Below the pieces are notes generated by a model. It worked only from the letters and a program-made list of their open reading frames with translations. It did no database searches and was not told the DNA's origin. Position numbers and translations under genes: made by a program. Shown here in pieces: positions 1-10,581 of a DNA stretch of 64,000 nt. Positions within the stretch are counted from its first letter, which is position 1; the number at the start of each line of letters is the position of its first letter. Origin of the DNA: Notospermus geniculatus (taxonomy: Eukaryota; Nemertea; Pilidiophora; Heteronemertea; Lineidae); assembly GCA_002633025.1 (NCBI GenBank), contig NMRB01001109.1, positions 141,016-205,015 of the forward strand, read 5' to 3'.

Positions 1-313
1 CTAATCTCTGGAGACGGCTGCGCCCTAGCGGTGGCTTCGGGAACCAAAATGCAATGGCAAGTGCGTTACACACGGCGTATCCCGCTTCACTCCAAGTTTA
101 TACAGTGCGCCATGTATTGCTGTGGATTTTCCTCGATAAGTACAACAGATCCCTCGAAAAAAACCTTTCTAAGGACATTTTTGTGTGTAACATTTTATAC
201 TCAAGTCATCTCAAGTCATTTCAGTGCATTTGTGGTTAAAATTCGGTCTAAAACTGCGCGATACCAAAAATCACACCTAAGGCGTGATTTGGCTAGCCGT
301 CTCCAGAGATTAG
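1..313. mobile_element. MITE with 19-bp terminal inverted repeats
   Basis: Bases 1-19 (CTAATCTCTGGAGACGGCT) and 295-313 are exact reverse complements and bound a 313-bp segment without a convincing gene. The window starts at the first base of the repeat, so the left flank and any target duplication cannot be seen. Superfamily unknown. Confidence 0.7.
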
Positions 314-856
314 TGTAGCGACCATCAACCTCGGCCCGAGCGTAACGAATCTCTGGGTACGAGATTGGTCCCGCGCTTCAAATTCGGTAGTTGGCGCCAA
401 AACCAGTGATGACGCAGGGCATGCTGTCCAGAAAAAACGGCAGCCATATAAGGTGATCGGAAGTCCTTATATAAGGTGATCGCAACCCCGTCTCAAGCCA
501 AGATCGCAACCACAGTGGATCACCGTCCTGCTTTAAGCTACACTCAGTAAAGATTCAAGAGATTTCCTCGAAGTATTAGTAATCGGCATCCTACGTACCC
601 TGTATTGAACCTTCAGATTATTGTGTACTAAAGAAACCCTACCACAATAGAAACATGCGCAAAAGAGGGAACTATAACCCCATAGTCCTTACAAAATGCC
701 TGGAATAACGGTATTGTTTGAGATTTTACAAGTTATAAGCAAAAAGGACTTCAGTTAGGCACAAATCGAACCCAGACTTCAATAGGCCAACCTCCTCCTA
801 ACCATCCACTACCCCACTACGAACAGTAGTTCAGGCCAACAAACAAACAATCGGGG
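314..856. other. Intergenic, no gene seen
   Basis: No exon with usable splice signals is visible. The only structure noted is a 14-bp direct repeat, ATATAAGGTGATCG, at 446-459 and 469-482. Confidence 0.5.
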
Positions 857-1515
857 TTAACGGCCATAAACACTTGACACTGATATCTCATCGGCGTCTT
901 TGTTTTTAGAATTAAACGAACAAAATCCAGGTGGCGTAGAGCAGTGAATCAGAGACCAATCCAATCCAGGTTTTCTCAGTTCAGGGTGTTCGAATGCCCC
1001 TGCAATGCTTTGTTTTGGGCAATTTTTATTGATATACAAAACATGAGATGAAGAGACCGACAACAGCATACAAGAAGGCATGTAGACTGCCGGTGCACGG
1101 CAAAAAATATGGTGTTCGTTTACAAGGTCAGACGATCTGTAACGATGTTTCTACTTCACCTTAAACAAGTCATCTGTGGCGGTAGGCCTATGGCCCAGTT
1201 AAACTTGAGTTGAATGGATTTTGTCACTTTCAAGGACTACATTACCAGAGGGGTTTAGCATTTGATAAAACAGAATGTATAATGTATATATATAGTACGG
1301 TATGTCGTACCTGCTCCTTGAACAGCAAAATATTTCCTTCCATCGCATAACCATCCACCTAATGGAATCTTAAAAGTGCCATTCACTGACGGTACGACAA
1401 TTTTTTCCACTGCCTCGCCTTCTGTGTACACTAGAGATGTGGTGCCCGGAAAAACCTGGCCTGAAACAGAGAATATTACAAATAAGCCCAATATCCAACT
1501 AGGCCTACATCTCAA
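857..1515 (-). CDS. Candidate two-exon small secreted protein, family unknown
   Basis: Exon 1 is 1515-1311 and exon 2 is 999-857. Exon 1 starts with ATG and encodes MRCRPSWILGLFVIFSVSG, a plausible signal peptide (basic start, hydrophobic core, small residues at the cut site). It ends GGAGCAG before a GTACGA donor. Exon 2 follows a CATTGCAG acceptor, completes the split Gly codon in frame and ends EISVSSVYGR-stop. The total is about 115 residues with four to five Cys in the mature part. A CTGTTTCAG acceptor at 1461-1470 allows another reading, in which the coding exon begins at 1460 and the signal peptide lies elsewhere. No family was recognised, so the role is unknown. Confidence rests only on matching phases, splice signals and the hydrophobic leader. 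Confidence 0.35.
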
Positions 1516-2010
1516 CTTTCCGCTAATGCCTTAGGCCTAGGTTCCGTCTCAGATTCGAAAAGGGGCGGCCACGGTTAGTCTGTCCCGTGTAGGCGTAGAT
1601 CTGCAACCCTGACATGATGATGCGTACACTCGGCACGCCCGCATCACATACAGATGTCGCCTAAATAGGCCTACTGCAGTCCTAATCTGTATAAAGATGC
1701 CGTTGATGCTGTGGCACACTGTCAGCCTACACTTAGAGACTAGGCAGCCGAATTTCATGTAGGGTCTAGGCCTAGATAGGCCCTGTTTATCCGCTTCACA
1801 CGACCTCCCAGCGTTATGCTGGTTATCAGATTACTTACAAAGTTCTTCCATCGTGAATGGGCCATCAATTATAAAGGAAAAGGCCGAATCTCCTCCCTCA
1901 CTTGTGACGGTAATTTTAGCCATGTTACAGTTAGCCGCCATTTTTTTGACTGTGACAGATTTAGGCCCATGCCTACGCCATACATAACCAGCATTTTTAT
2001 TGGTCAGATT

Positions 2011-2100
2011 AAAATTTGGAATTTGGAATTTGGAATCTCGAATGTAAAATTTGGAATTTCGAATTTCGAATATAAAAATTTGGAATTTGGAATTTCGAAG
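2011..2100. repeat. AT-rich short tandem repeat (TTGGAATT type)
   Basis: Repeated ATTTGGAATTTGGAATT and ATTTCGAA units make a degenerate minisatellite. It lies upstream of the terminal exon at 2290. No coding sense is apparent. Confidence 0.7.
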
Positions 2101-2289
2101 AGCCTTCTGGGCTTTCGTACAATAAGGCTCTTACATTCATACCACCACTCCCGCTAACAATAGTGACCAAAACTGAACTTAGAAAATTTTAGGCCTGGAT
2201 GAAACGATGTGGTAAGTGGGAGTTTCCCGTAAGTGTTTTATTGTAACCAATCTCTTGTAATCTCTTATTTGCTTTGTTTTCCTTTTCAG

Positions 2290-2453
2290 GCTACGTTGAC
2301 ACAATCAAGAAGGAAGTCACAAAACTTGCCCAGAAGGGAAAGTCCCATGAAATCAGAGAGGACCCACCTGCTTTGTGTGCTTCATACACCCATCCAGATA
2401 AGGAAGAGGCTGTGGCAGAGCGCAACACTCGTCGGCGCTACAAACCAAAATAA
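2290..2453 (+). CDS. Terminal exon of an unidentified protein
   Basis: A strong pyrimidine tract and CCTTTTCAG acceptor precede an exon that opens with two bases of a split codon (phase 1) and runs 53 codons to TAA at 2451-2453. The peptide is very hydrophilic, starting YVDTIKKEVTKLAQKGK and ending RNTRRRYKPK, with one Cys. It has the composition of a short basic C-terminus, perhaps of a small mitochondrial or nuclear protein, but no family was recognised. No matching upstream exon was found before 2290, so the gene is either partial or its 5' exons are too short to see. Open length plus a good acceptor are the only support. Confidence 0.4.
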
Positions 2454-2481
2454 TCTTGATGGTGAAGAACTAATGTTATTC

Positions 2482-3660
2482 GAACTGGTGTCTTTCAGCT
2501 TGGTGTGGCCATGGAGGTATTATTGAGAAGGAGCGAGCACGGCCCTAATCGCTGTGACCACAATTCCACGCCCCCATTGTTTGCCTTTGTTCCCGCCTAT
2601 TGTCCGGTACGCAAGCTGAGCTCCTTGAAGGCAATCATGAATTCCGCACAACTCTCAATGTGCAGCGCCATCTATAATTGATATCGCGTCGACCCAATCA
2701 TATTCTTGCGTTTTTCTCCACGTTGGGAATTAGATAACCGGCTATTTCGAAGACAACTCAATTTGGTAAACTCTCCGCTGTATTTTAGTGAAAAAATCAT
2801 CGAAAAAGACCAATTTCCAATAAAGATATCTACGTTTTAAGGTAAACATGATAATGATAATGATAATGAGATTCTTCGCATCTGAAAAGTTTGAAGAGGA
2901 TTGCGTTATGATAGTTTAAAAGATGATTAGTTCAGGTAACATATACGGGTGGTCGTTTCAGTGCGAGATGCTGCGAGGTGCTGTTTTTGACGCGATGAAA
3001 ACGATGAATTTTTCAGTTTTCGTGCGTAGGCAACGTCCACTGCCATTGTTCCCTTCTATTGTTTGGACTCTGACCATTGTACAAGGGAAGTGCTGACTGC
3101 ACACGGAAATTACCGAAGATTAGATCGGCTTTTTCCGACCATCGTGCGGCGTTATTAGCCTATTGTCCCCCTAATCACTTTAGCAAACAGCGGAACGATG
3201 ATTGTACTGTTTGATGTGAGGTCCGTGCTCGCTCCTTCTCAATAATACCTCCATGGTGTGGCCATGTATCGAGGTACCCTCTATGTGTTCTTCAGCTGGA
3301 CTTTGGCACATACATGTATATCATAAATTACTTACTAGACTGGAGAACTAAGTCCAATAATTCCTATGATTCCTATGAGTAACAACTCCAAATTTTCATC
3401 ATCGATGCATCTGGTAGTGAGGATGCATGACCGCGACATGTGTAACAGCAAAAATAGATCTATTTTTGGTAACAGGTTTTTGATTTGACCAACTTTTGAA
3501 GGCCATGGAGATAAAAGTTAAGAATTTTGCCATTTGGTTGTCACGTTTTGTGGTTATTTGAACTGGTGTCTTTCAGCTTGGTGTGGCCATGTATCGAGGT
3601 ACCCTCTAGCTCTATGTGTTCAGCTGGACTTTGGCACATACATGTATATCATAAATTACT
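2482..3660 (+). repeat. Duplicated segment; first copy split by the 742-bp element
   Basis: The stretch GAACTGGTGTCTTTCAGC followed by the TGGTGTGGCCA target and a GTACC-rich tail to CATAAATTACT occurs twice: at about 2482-2511 continuing at 3265-3332, and at about 3559-3660. The first copy was interrupted by the transposon. The short protein-like readings in both copies are not supported as exons. Confidence 0.7.
2512..3253. mobile_element. 742-bp non-autonomous DNA transposon, Mutator-like
   Basis: Both ends carry a perfect 31-bp inverted repeat beginning TGGAGGTATTATTGAGAAGG. The element is flanked by an 11-bp direct repeat, TGGTGTGGCCA, at 2501-2511 and 3254-3264. A 9-11-bp duplication is typical of Mutator-like elements. 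A related uninterrupted copy of the target sequence at about 3559-3660 serves as an internal empty site. No ORF of note inside. Confidence 0.85.
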
Positions 3661-3969
3661 CAAGCGACAATGTTTTGACCTGGAAAGGTGCTGGGGACTT
3701 AACAGAGGTTTTCAACTTTGGGGAAATCTCGGAAAGTACTACAGCTATCTTGTTGAAAGTTCACAGTTGACACTATGGTCCGTATCATTGATCATGACAT
3801 AATATCAACCAGCTCCTTCTATTGTTTCACTACTTACTGCAATTAGTCCTTTTGAATGCCTTAGAAATTGCTGAAGGAATCAATATATTCCATTGAGAGT
3901 TTGACTGAATATCCTTGGGATCATGTTGAATAAGATTATCCAAAAGAATCAAACAAGTTCTATCACGAC

Positions 3970-4380
3970 ATGGCTTTTTAGCTCACCTCTGTGAGGTGAG
4001 CTTCTCCCATGGTGTGTCGTCCGTCGTCGTCGTCGTCCGTCGTCGTTAACAGGGGTGGCACGTTTCTAAACCGCTTGGGTTACAAACTTGAAATTTGGTG
4101 TACAGGTACCCTATGGTAAAAACTATCTCTGGACCGAAATTTAGCGCTGCTGCTGGTACACTCTGGCCTGTAGGGGGCGCTTTGTGAAAACCTTCTTTTG
4201 GCCGTATCTCCTGAACGCGGTTAGCAGAACCACGAAACTTTTATGGTGGGTTCCTCTGATGAGACTTCATCGCATAAATCCCGGGTTTTTGATTTGACCT
4301 ACTTTTCAAGGTCACAGAGGTCAAAGTTCAAAATTCACTGTTTGGTGGCACATTTCATTGCTATAAACGGTTGGCTGCGC
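3970..4380 (+). repeat. Dispersed repeat with hairpin and GTC run
   Basis: It opens with a perfect hairpin, AGCTCACCTC-TGT-GAGGTGAGCT, at 3980-4002, then a (CGT/GTC)n run at about 4017-4047. It continues into a block with TTTTTGATTTGACC and CAAGGTCACAGAGGTCAAAG. Weaker relatives lie at about 3470-3560 and, reversed, at about 46150-46290. This is the general look of a common invertebrate repeat; its class is unknown. Confidence 0.55.
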
Positions 4381-5100
4381 GAGACTACATATTCACTTCA
4401 GTACATATCACCGATAATAGGTGGCAGCACAGCGTGGATAGAGAACCAGTGAGTGGCCGAGTGAGTTGCTTTGGACCGGGCACCAGTCTAACGATCACGG
4501 GACGCTACTGGTGCTGCCACCTTCACGAAGGAATAAAACTAGTTTGCTGGCCACTGTTTGTAGACAAGCCAGTTTGTTTACAACTTGGACGTCGAGCTCC
4601 TTTAATTGTCCAGCGGCCACCCGTGGGGCTTGGTCGCTATTCTTTCCTTAATTGCTTGTTTGTCCTGTCTACACAGATTTATGTAGTTCTACATTCGGGT
4701 TTCAACTCAGTCTTTTCTAGAGTTTCAGATTGTAAAGTTCCACTTGAAAAAGACCCCGGTTGGGGTCGAAAATTCGTGAATTCTGGAGATTGACTTCTTG
4801 TTTATTAACAAGCTGTTACAGCATTATGGAATAAAAGGCAGGGAACCCTGTCCCCTCTGTAAGAATTGGTCAGTCCATTCCCCTTTGCACAATGGCTTTT
4901 TAGGCCTACTGCCAAAAGGCTACTCAGTGCAGCCCTTGAATAAAACAGAAACTTGAGAAATCTTACGGTAAAAATGAATCATTTTCAACTATCCCTGTTT
5001 GAAAAACTTCACTTTTTACTGGCTGATGTGACAGTACATAGTCCAGGCTGTACATAGATAGTGTTTTGAAACAAACTGCTAATGACTGTTTTCCCGTACA
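4381..5100. other. No gene seen
   Basis: Several short open frames lack splice support and are judged noise. A GACCCCGGTTGGGGTCGAAAA palindrome lies at about 4752-4771. Similar motifs recur at 13093-13120 and 57030-57050, which suggests the ends of a dispersed repeat. Confidence 0.4.
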
Positions 5101-5336
5101 GCGCTCTAAAGTACTAATTACAGAAAGTGGTGAAACAATAGAAGGAGCCGGTTGATATTATGTCATGATGATTGATATGGACCATAGTGTCAACCATGAA
5201 AGTTTCAAGAAGATAGCTTTTGTACTTGCCGAGATTTCCCCAAAGTTGAAAACCTCTGTTAAGTCCCCAGCACCTTTTGACCATAATCATACATGTATTT
5301 CTCTGGAACTCAGGACTTGCACTGCAACATTCTGAT

Positions 5337-7497
5337 TTAACATTTGTCATTTGTTCTTCTGGTATATTCTCCCAGGTGAGCACATGGTCCATGGCCCATT
5401 TCGTTGTAAATCAAAAAGTGGCATACTGTATATTTCATATGCCAAAAGGCTAGGTGATGTAATCTTGTGTTGTTGAATGACAAATAAGATTCAATAATCT
5501 TTACACGGCTTTTAAAACTCATCTGACCCTTGCTTTTAACCGTCAATAACAAATGGAACATACAATGTATTGACACTGGGAACATTTTATTGTACCGGTA
5601 TTTTCGTTGTAAGCTACTACATATGTAGTATAAAAATAAAATTTCAAGTTCACATACACTCAAGTCTCTGACTCTCTCAATTCTTTTGATCAACTGCGCA
5701 TAGTCAAGTTTAGTCCATTCAGCTGCATGGAAGCCTTCAAATTCAAAATTTTCTTCCAAGCCAGGAGGTGGGTAGAATGCACGGATTTTGGACACAACAC
5801 ATGAGGGAATAGGAACTCGAATATCTTTTCCTAAATAACCATAAGTCCATCGTACAAACTGTCGGTAGCCAACATGGCGGCACCTCTTGTGGTGTGGACC
5901 GTTGTAGGCCTGTCTCCCGTAGGCTATTGTTGGCGATATTGCAACCAGGCCGTTTCTAGGACATGAATGTTCAGACAAACCGGGTTAAAACCCTCATGCT
6001 GGGTAATGCAGGGCGTGCCTTCTTCAACTTCATAAAGTTTATCTTGAACTTGATCAATTTTTCGGCAACAGATGCATTCTGCCCTAGTCGGTTGAACTTG
6101 GCAATTGCCACATGAACACCTGCAATGATAGAATGGAAGAGATGGTGAGAGGCCATTCCTGTGTGTGCCTTGAAGTAAAAAAAAATGTAACCAGGCTGGT
6201 CAAAACATGCAGAAACGAACAGATGATGAGCACGCATCATATGTGCATGCCCGGGTATGCATGCACAAGGATGGATGTGCACGCAAGTACATGAATACTA
6301 GCTAGGCCTACATGCAGAAATAGGCCGTGGGCCAAAATCTGTGCGGGGCTTAGTTTTTGAGTTCGTGGTGACTTTCTGGGGGCAAGAGAACTCTACTTGA
6401 TTTAGGTAATTAGTGGTCTGAACTGTCAGAAAATGCAAAGTTCCCGCAAAAATAGTTGCTCCTTAATTAGTAATTAGCTGTTAATTAACGGCCTATCAAT
6501 GAAAAGAGTAAGCCTGTAATGTGACGTGAAAAATCAACTTTATCCGATTTTAACCAAACAAACATCATTCGAAAGAGCTTGAAAAGTCGTTTAAAATGAT
6601 ATAAATATGAACAAAATCAGTCAAATATCAAGAAAGTTATGACAATTTTAATATCACAAAAATGACACGTTTTCGGTAGTACCAGTCAGCGTCCTTATGG
6701 GGTTCTGCTGAAACAACATGTTAGAGCGATCTGAACCCAGGTTTAGGAGGCTTATTTGGTTCCGAGGCAGTATATTTCTATCTGTTGGTAATACATTTAT
6801 GGGGTGTAAATCCAACCGTTCAAAAGTTAGCTGTACATCGTCACCCGTCCTCCTGTACATAGCTCCATTGTAGCGTCTAATTGACATCCAATGATGAAAT
6901 ACAAATCCCATTATAAAAAACTTAGGAGCAACTTTTGACGCGGGAACTTTTTGAAAATTACTTGAAAATGACCTTTTCTCTGAAATAAAAAAGAAATGAA
7001 GTTGCCCCCAGAGGGTCACCACGAACTGACAAGATACAGCTTTTGGCCCACGGCCTAAAAAGCCGGACCAAGACCCGTTCAACACACATGAATTAAAGTT
7101 TTGGGGCCTAAGCTCGGCATGCTGTACCGAGACAGTCGACATGTTGTGCACTAAAAATACTCGGAAATCATTGCAAATAGACCAGAGCATAGGCTTAAGC
7201 CATTTACTCACCAATTTTCAAGATTGTTTATGTCTATTTCCATGACTTCGTCGCCATCATGATCAGCCGGCTGATCTCGTCCTCCGGCACACATGCACAA
7301 ACATCATCATCAGCTGCTGGTTCATACATATATGGACCAATAGCGGCGGGAATGTGCCCTGGGCGAAGGTGTTCGTCATCAGACTCATTTTCACTGACTG
7401 AAATGTCACTTCCAAAACTTCCTACGGATGATGAATCGCTGAAAAACTCGGATGAATCCGTGCTGCTGTCACGTGCGCCAGCCATCATGCATGTCAT
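5337..7497 (-). pseudogene. P2X7 intracellular-domain-like (ballast-type) gene, two frame shifts
   Basis: Exon 1 (about 7497-7212) is Ser/Asp/Glu-rich (SSTDSSEFFSDSSS) and carries the GPYMYEPAADDD motif usual before this domain. It ends at a GTGAGT donor inside a Trp codon. Exon 2 starts at 6119 after a CATTGCAG acceptor and completes that codon. It then reads the family signature in order: CSCGNCQ, ECICCRK, TPCITQHEGFNPVCLN, LETAWLQYRQQ, then after a shift HVGYRQFVRWTYGYLGKD and RVPIPSCVVSKIR. These Cys/His residues bind zinc in the vertebrate P2X7 cytosolic ballast.
Break 1 lies at about 7245-7290, between the PYMYEP frame and the frame entering the splice site. Break 2 lies at about 5935, just after YRQQ. 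No P2X channel part is present; stand-alone domains of this kind are common in invertebrates. Past about 5690 the frame stays open to a stop at 5337 but shows no family likeness and enters repeat DNA. Decay is likely; sequence error is possible. Confidence 0.7.
6321..7057. mobile_element. 737-bp element with imperfect terminal inverted repeats
   Basis: The left end TAGGCCGTGGGCCAAAA and the right end are exact complements over 17 bp. Weaker symmetry continues inward through GTTCGTGGTGA and GGGGGCAA. It sits inside the single intron of the P2X7-like gene. No ORF of its own was recognised and no clear target duplication was seen. Confidence 0.65.
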
Positions 7498-7548
7498 GTC
7501 ATAAAAAAATCACTGTTTTGTACCTCCCGGCGCTACGATCTCCTCCCG

Positions 7549-7556
7549 TGACGTCA
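7549..7556. promoter_or_regulatory. Full palindromic CRE (TGACGTCA)
   Basis: TGACGTCA lies about 60 bp upstream of the start codon of the minus-strand P2X7-like gene. Together with the GC-rich CTCCCGGCGCTACG stretch nearby it is a plausible core promoter, but only the 8-bp match is seen. Confidence 0.4.
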
Positions 7557-7823
7557 CTCGCTAAGTGACGCAACTAGGCCCATCGCTGTATTGTTTTCTG
7601 AGATCGTCGCAGGGTTTGCAGTTTAAAAGCCAAGTTCATAAAAAAATGGCTAATTAAGGGCAATTACAAGTGGGATATCACCATCTAACACTTCAGCGAA
7701 CAATATACCATACCCAATTCTAACTATTGAATACAGGAAATTAGCACTTTAATGGATAAATCATAGGAATGTATCCACTTGTGCGTGACAGACATACAAC
7801 ATGCTGCATTTACGCTCCGTCAA

Positions 7824-7855
7824 GCGCTCAATAAAGAAATTTTCTTTATCGAGCG
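7824..7855. repeat. Hairpin upstream of the MADF-BESS gene
   Basis: CGCTCAATAAAGAAA is followed at once by TTTCTTTATCGAGCG, a near-perfect 15-bp stem. The stem is bracketed by two direct copies of ACGCTCCGT. It may be a subterminal transposase-binding region; that is inference. Confidence 0.5.
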
Positions 7856-7975
7856 ATTGACGCTCCGTGTATTCAGTTGCGTGTTATGTGATCAGCCAAT
7901 TAGAAACACAGTGTTAGCCTCCTGTCAGCTCAGGTCGGGGCTTTCAATGCATTTGGTCATTTGTCCTTCGTCACT

Positions 7976-10026
7976 ATGTCCAGGAAAAGCGATGAGCAGA
8001 GAACACATAACCTTATTTTAGAGATTGAAAAACATCCATGTTTATATGATGAAGGCCTGGTAGCATACAAAGATGCACAGAAGAAAGAAGAAATTTGGAA
8101 GAAAATTGCAGCTCGTTTGGATATATCCGGTGAGTATGAGCTGGAGGGTAAATAGTATAAATGGTACTTTAAAGGGACTCTCCCCCGGAGGTGGTGTTCG
8201 CAATGTACCGAGTCCGCCCTTGGACAGCCGACGAACAAGTCATTTCACTTAGGTAGCATTCCCGACTACACTATCATATTGCCAAGGCACAGATCCTACA
8301 TCTGATACAAAATATCTCTTGAATGTATCACGAACCGCCAGTCTATCTAAAGCAGGCCTTCCTTTAAGTTTGTCAAATTTGCGAAGAATTCCCCGATGCA
8401 TGGCGTCGTGATCATCATCATCATCGATGTTGTTGATCCTCTGCTCTTCTGGTGGTGGGGAAACTGGTGTACATTTCATCTGAAGCATATTGTGGAGGAC
8501 ACAAGTTGCTTTAACCACTTTGTCCACGTTTTCTGGCTGAAGTGGTATCTTCCGATGATACAACCTCCATCGATTAGCAAGAATTCCGTAGGCGTTCTCA
8601 GAAACCCTTCTTGCACGAGAAAGTCGGTAGTTAAAGATCCTTTCCTCCATGGACAGGTTGTGCCCTGGGAAAGGGCGAACAAGATACTCTTTAGCAGGAA
8701 AGGCTTCATCACCAACGATTACATGAGGAGCTGGTATTGCTTCATCTCCAGGGAGCGCCTTGTCACTTGAAATGTTCAGGGTGCCTTTTTCTAACCTCTG
8801 TCCAAGAGCACAGTTCTTGAATATTCCTCGATCCGTCACTGTTGGAACCGTATGATCCAATATCTGTCACGACGAAGCAATATCGAGAGTCAACCAATGC
8901 CATCAGAATCACGGAAAACGTTTTCTTATAGTTGTAGAACTTAGATCCTGAATTTCTGGGGGCGAATATCAATACATGTTTTCCGTCAATGGCGCCTATG
9001 CAATTGGGAAACTGCCATTTCGATTCAAAACCTGCTGCAATGTCTTCCCAATGTGGAAGCGCGGGCTCTGGCATGTACAGTGGTTGCAGGCGTTCCCAAA
9101 TAGCATCACACGTTTCCCTAACGATACGGGACACTGTCTTCTGACCAACTCTGAAGCTGTATGATATAGTCGTGAACGAGTCGCCTGTTGCTAGAAACCT
9201 GAAACGACACGAATATTCATACCATGTAGTCTTCTTTCCAGTCAAAGAAGCAAAACAGAGATGGAGAAGCGCCAGGGACTGTCTGCGGAGGAACAGAAAT
9301 GCTATGAAAACCAAAAGTGGCCAAGATGCAAAGACTGTGATCCCATACAAATTTTCGGGAATAATGGAATTCCTGTTACCATTTATGGAAGACAGAGGGT
9401 TCGTATACATCTCTGTATGTGCTGTGATTCCGTCAGCATTTTTACGAATTCAACAATATGCACCGCTTTATGCAGAAGCATGTTATCAATAATTAGTAAT
9501 GTAATTGTGAAATGGTTCTACAACTTAAAAATCTTCTTTATCCAGGACAACGTCTAACATGTCTAACCTAGGCAAGGACGAGGACGATGAGGGAGAACAG
9601 GTGGAAATGGTTGAAGATGACGTTCAATGTGCTGATATCCCACAAGAAAATTCAGGAGTAGATTTATCCGACGACATAGCACCCCTAATATCGACTCCAA
9701 AGCCGTCTACATCAGTAGCCAAAGGCAGTGCTGGTGGTAGCTCGCGTTGTCCCCCATCCACCATCACTGTTTCGGCGGACAAAAGGAAACGAACCAATGC
9801 ACAAGTGTCTGCTATTGATGATGCTATTACAGACTTCATAGCAACTAAGAAGAAATGTTTGTTAAATAAGCCAACGGAAAGGAAACCTATGCCTAATGTC
9901 CCTGTCGCAGAGGAAGATGATATTGATCACTTTATGAAGTCAATGTCCTGTAGCATTAGAAGGCTACCGAGACAGGCCCAAGCAGATGTGAAATTCGAAA
10001 TACATGAATACGTGAATACGAAATGA
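7976..10026 (+). CDS. Harbinger-associated MADF-BESS (Myb/SANT-like) DNA-binding protein
   Basis: The three exons are 7976-8129, 9242-9398 and 9546-10026. All junctions are phase-compatible: donor GTGAGT at 8130, acceptor TTCTTTCCAG before 9242, donor GTTCGT at 9399, acceptor CTTTATCCAG before 9546. The product is 263 residues as read. MADF domain at about residues 9-102 (LILEIEKHPCLYD, EIWKKIAARL, VKEAKQRWRSARDCL, FLLPFMEDR). An acidic, low-complexity middle contains the KRKRT basic patch. A BESS-type motif follows at about 228-262 (DHFMKSMSCSIRRL, ADVKFEIHEYV). In PIF/Harbinger elements this second protein escorts the transposase into the nucleus and binds the element's ends.
Intron 1 (8130-9241) holds almost all of transposase exon 2 in antisense. 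The stop at 10024 follows an 8-bp tandem copy, GAATACGT/GAATACGA, at 10006-10021. Without it the frame would run on, so the present C-terminus is probably secondary. Confidence 0.8.
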
Positions 10027-10581
10027 AACATTTATTCCAAGATGATGACACCTCAGCAGCTAATAGCTCAGAAAACTTTACTATGGCTCGTATTCTAGAA
10101 GCCTCCTTAACTCAAAGGTCCACTTTAAGCTTTTGTATTCTGGCCTGCAAACAATAGCTAAAGGTAAACCTTACAGTTAAGGAAGCTTCTAGAATACGGC
10201 CCTATATTTAATTTAAACAACCAGTCTCAGTCTGATCCTGTATTCATGAGTAGGCCTAGCACCAATGTTGAATCCAAGCCTGATTATGATGTAGGATTCC
10301 GCCAGTCCCAGACGACGTCCAATGCTACTTCGAGACGTTTGTGGAACTATAGTCCATCTGATGCTGTAACTTTCAGCAACCATTCTCAGTCTAGGTCTAA
10401 TATGCATGTAAATAGGCATCCTTCTAGGAGTAATATGCTTGATTTCAACAGTGCATGTAATGATGATGCTAGTGGTTTTCGCAGCCAGCATCAGTCTAGG
10501 TGTATCAGTCCCACTGTTAACTTTACCAACCAGTCTGTGTGTTCTGGTCTCTCGGACAATAAAACCACATGTCAAAAATAA
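10014..10581 (+). pseudogene. Displaced C-terminal part of the MADF-BESS protein
   Basis: Past the 8-bp duplication a second frame continues through EMKHLFQDDDTSAANSSEN up to a 118-bp MITE. On the far side it resumes as an Asn/Ser/Arg-rich tail (FNLNNQSQSDPVF ... SDNKTTCQK) ending at 10581. Ser/Asn-rich tails after BESS motifs are common. Continuity of style and frame on both sides of the insertion is the evidence. Confidence 0.5.
10085..10202. mobile_element. 118-bp Harbinger-type MITE with TAT duplication
   Basis: The ends GGCTCGTATTCTAGAAGC and (reversed) GGGCCGTATTCTAGAAGC form inverted repeats matching over about 25 of 28 bp. TAT is duplicated at 10082-10084 and 10203-10205. It interrupts the C-terminal coding part of the MADF-BESS gene. 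The GGGCCGTATTC start is shared with elements at 22824 and 59824. Confidence 0.8.

Larger units (their letters stand above)
3680..5290. repeat. Inverted pair of a dispersed repeat
   Basis: About 3680-3850 and 5105-5285 (opposite strand) are similar. Both contain GGTGCTGGGGACTTAACAG and end in a CTTCTATTGTTTCAC block. The two reading frames resemble each other only because the DNA does. Lines between hold older repeat pieces and no gene. Confidence 0.65.

Noticed and set aside
3527-3802. Matching short peptides at 3527-3802 and 5114-5392
   Set aside because: The similarity comes from an inverted DNA repeat; no splice signals or codon-level conservation support coding.
8396-8770. Plus-strand open frame of 124 codons
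   Set aside because: It is the antisense shadow of the Harbinger transposase, whose motifs are clear on the minus strand.
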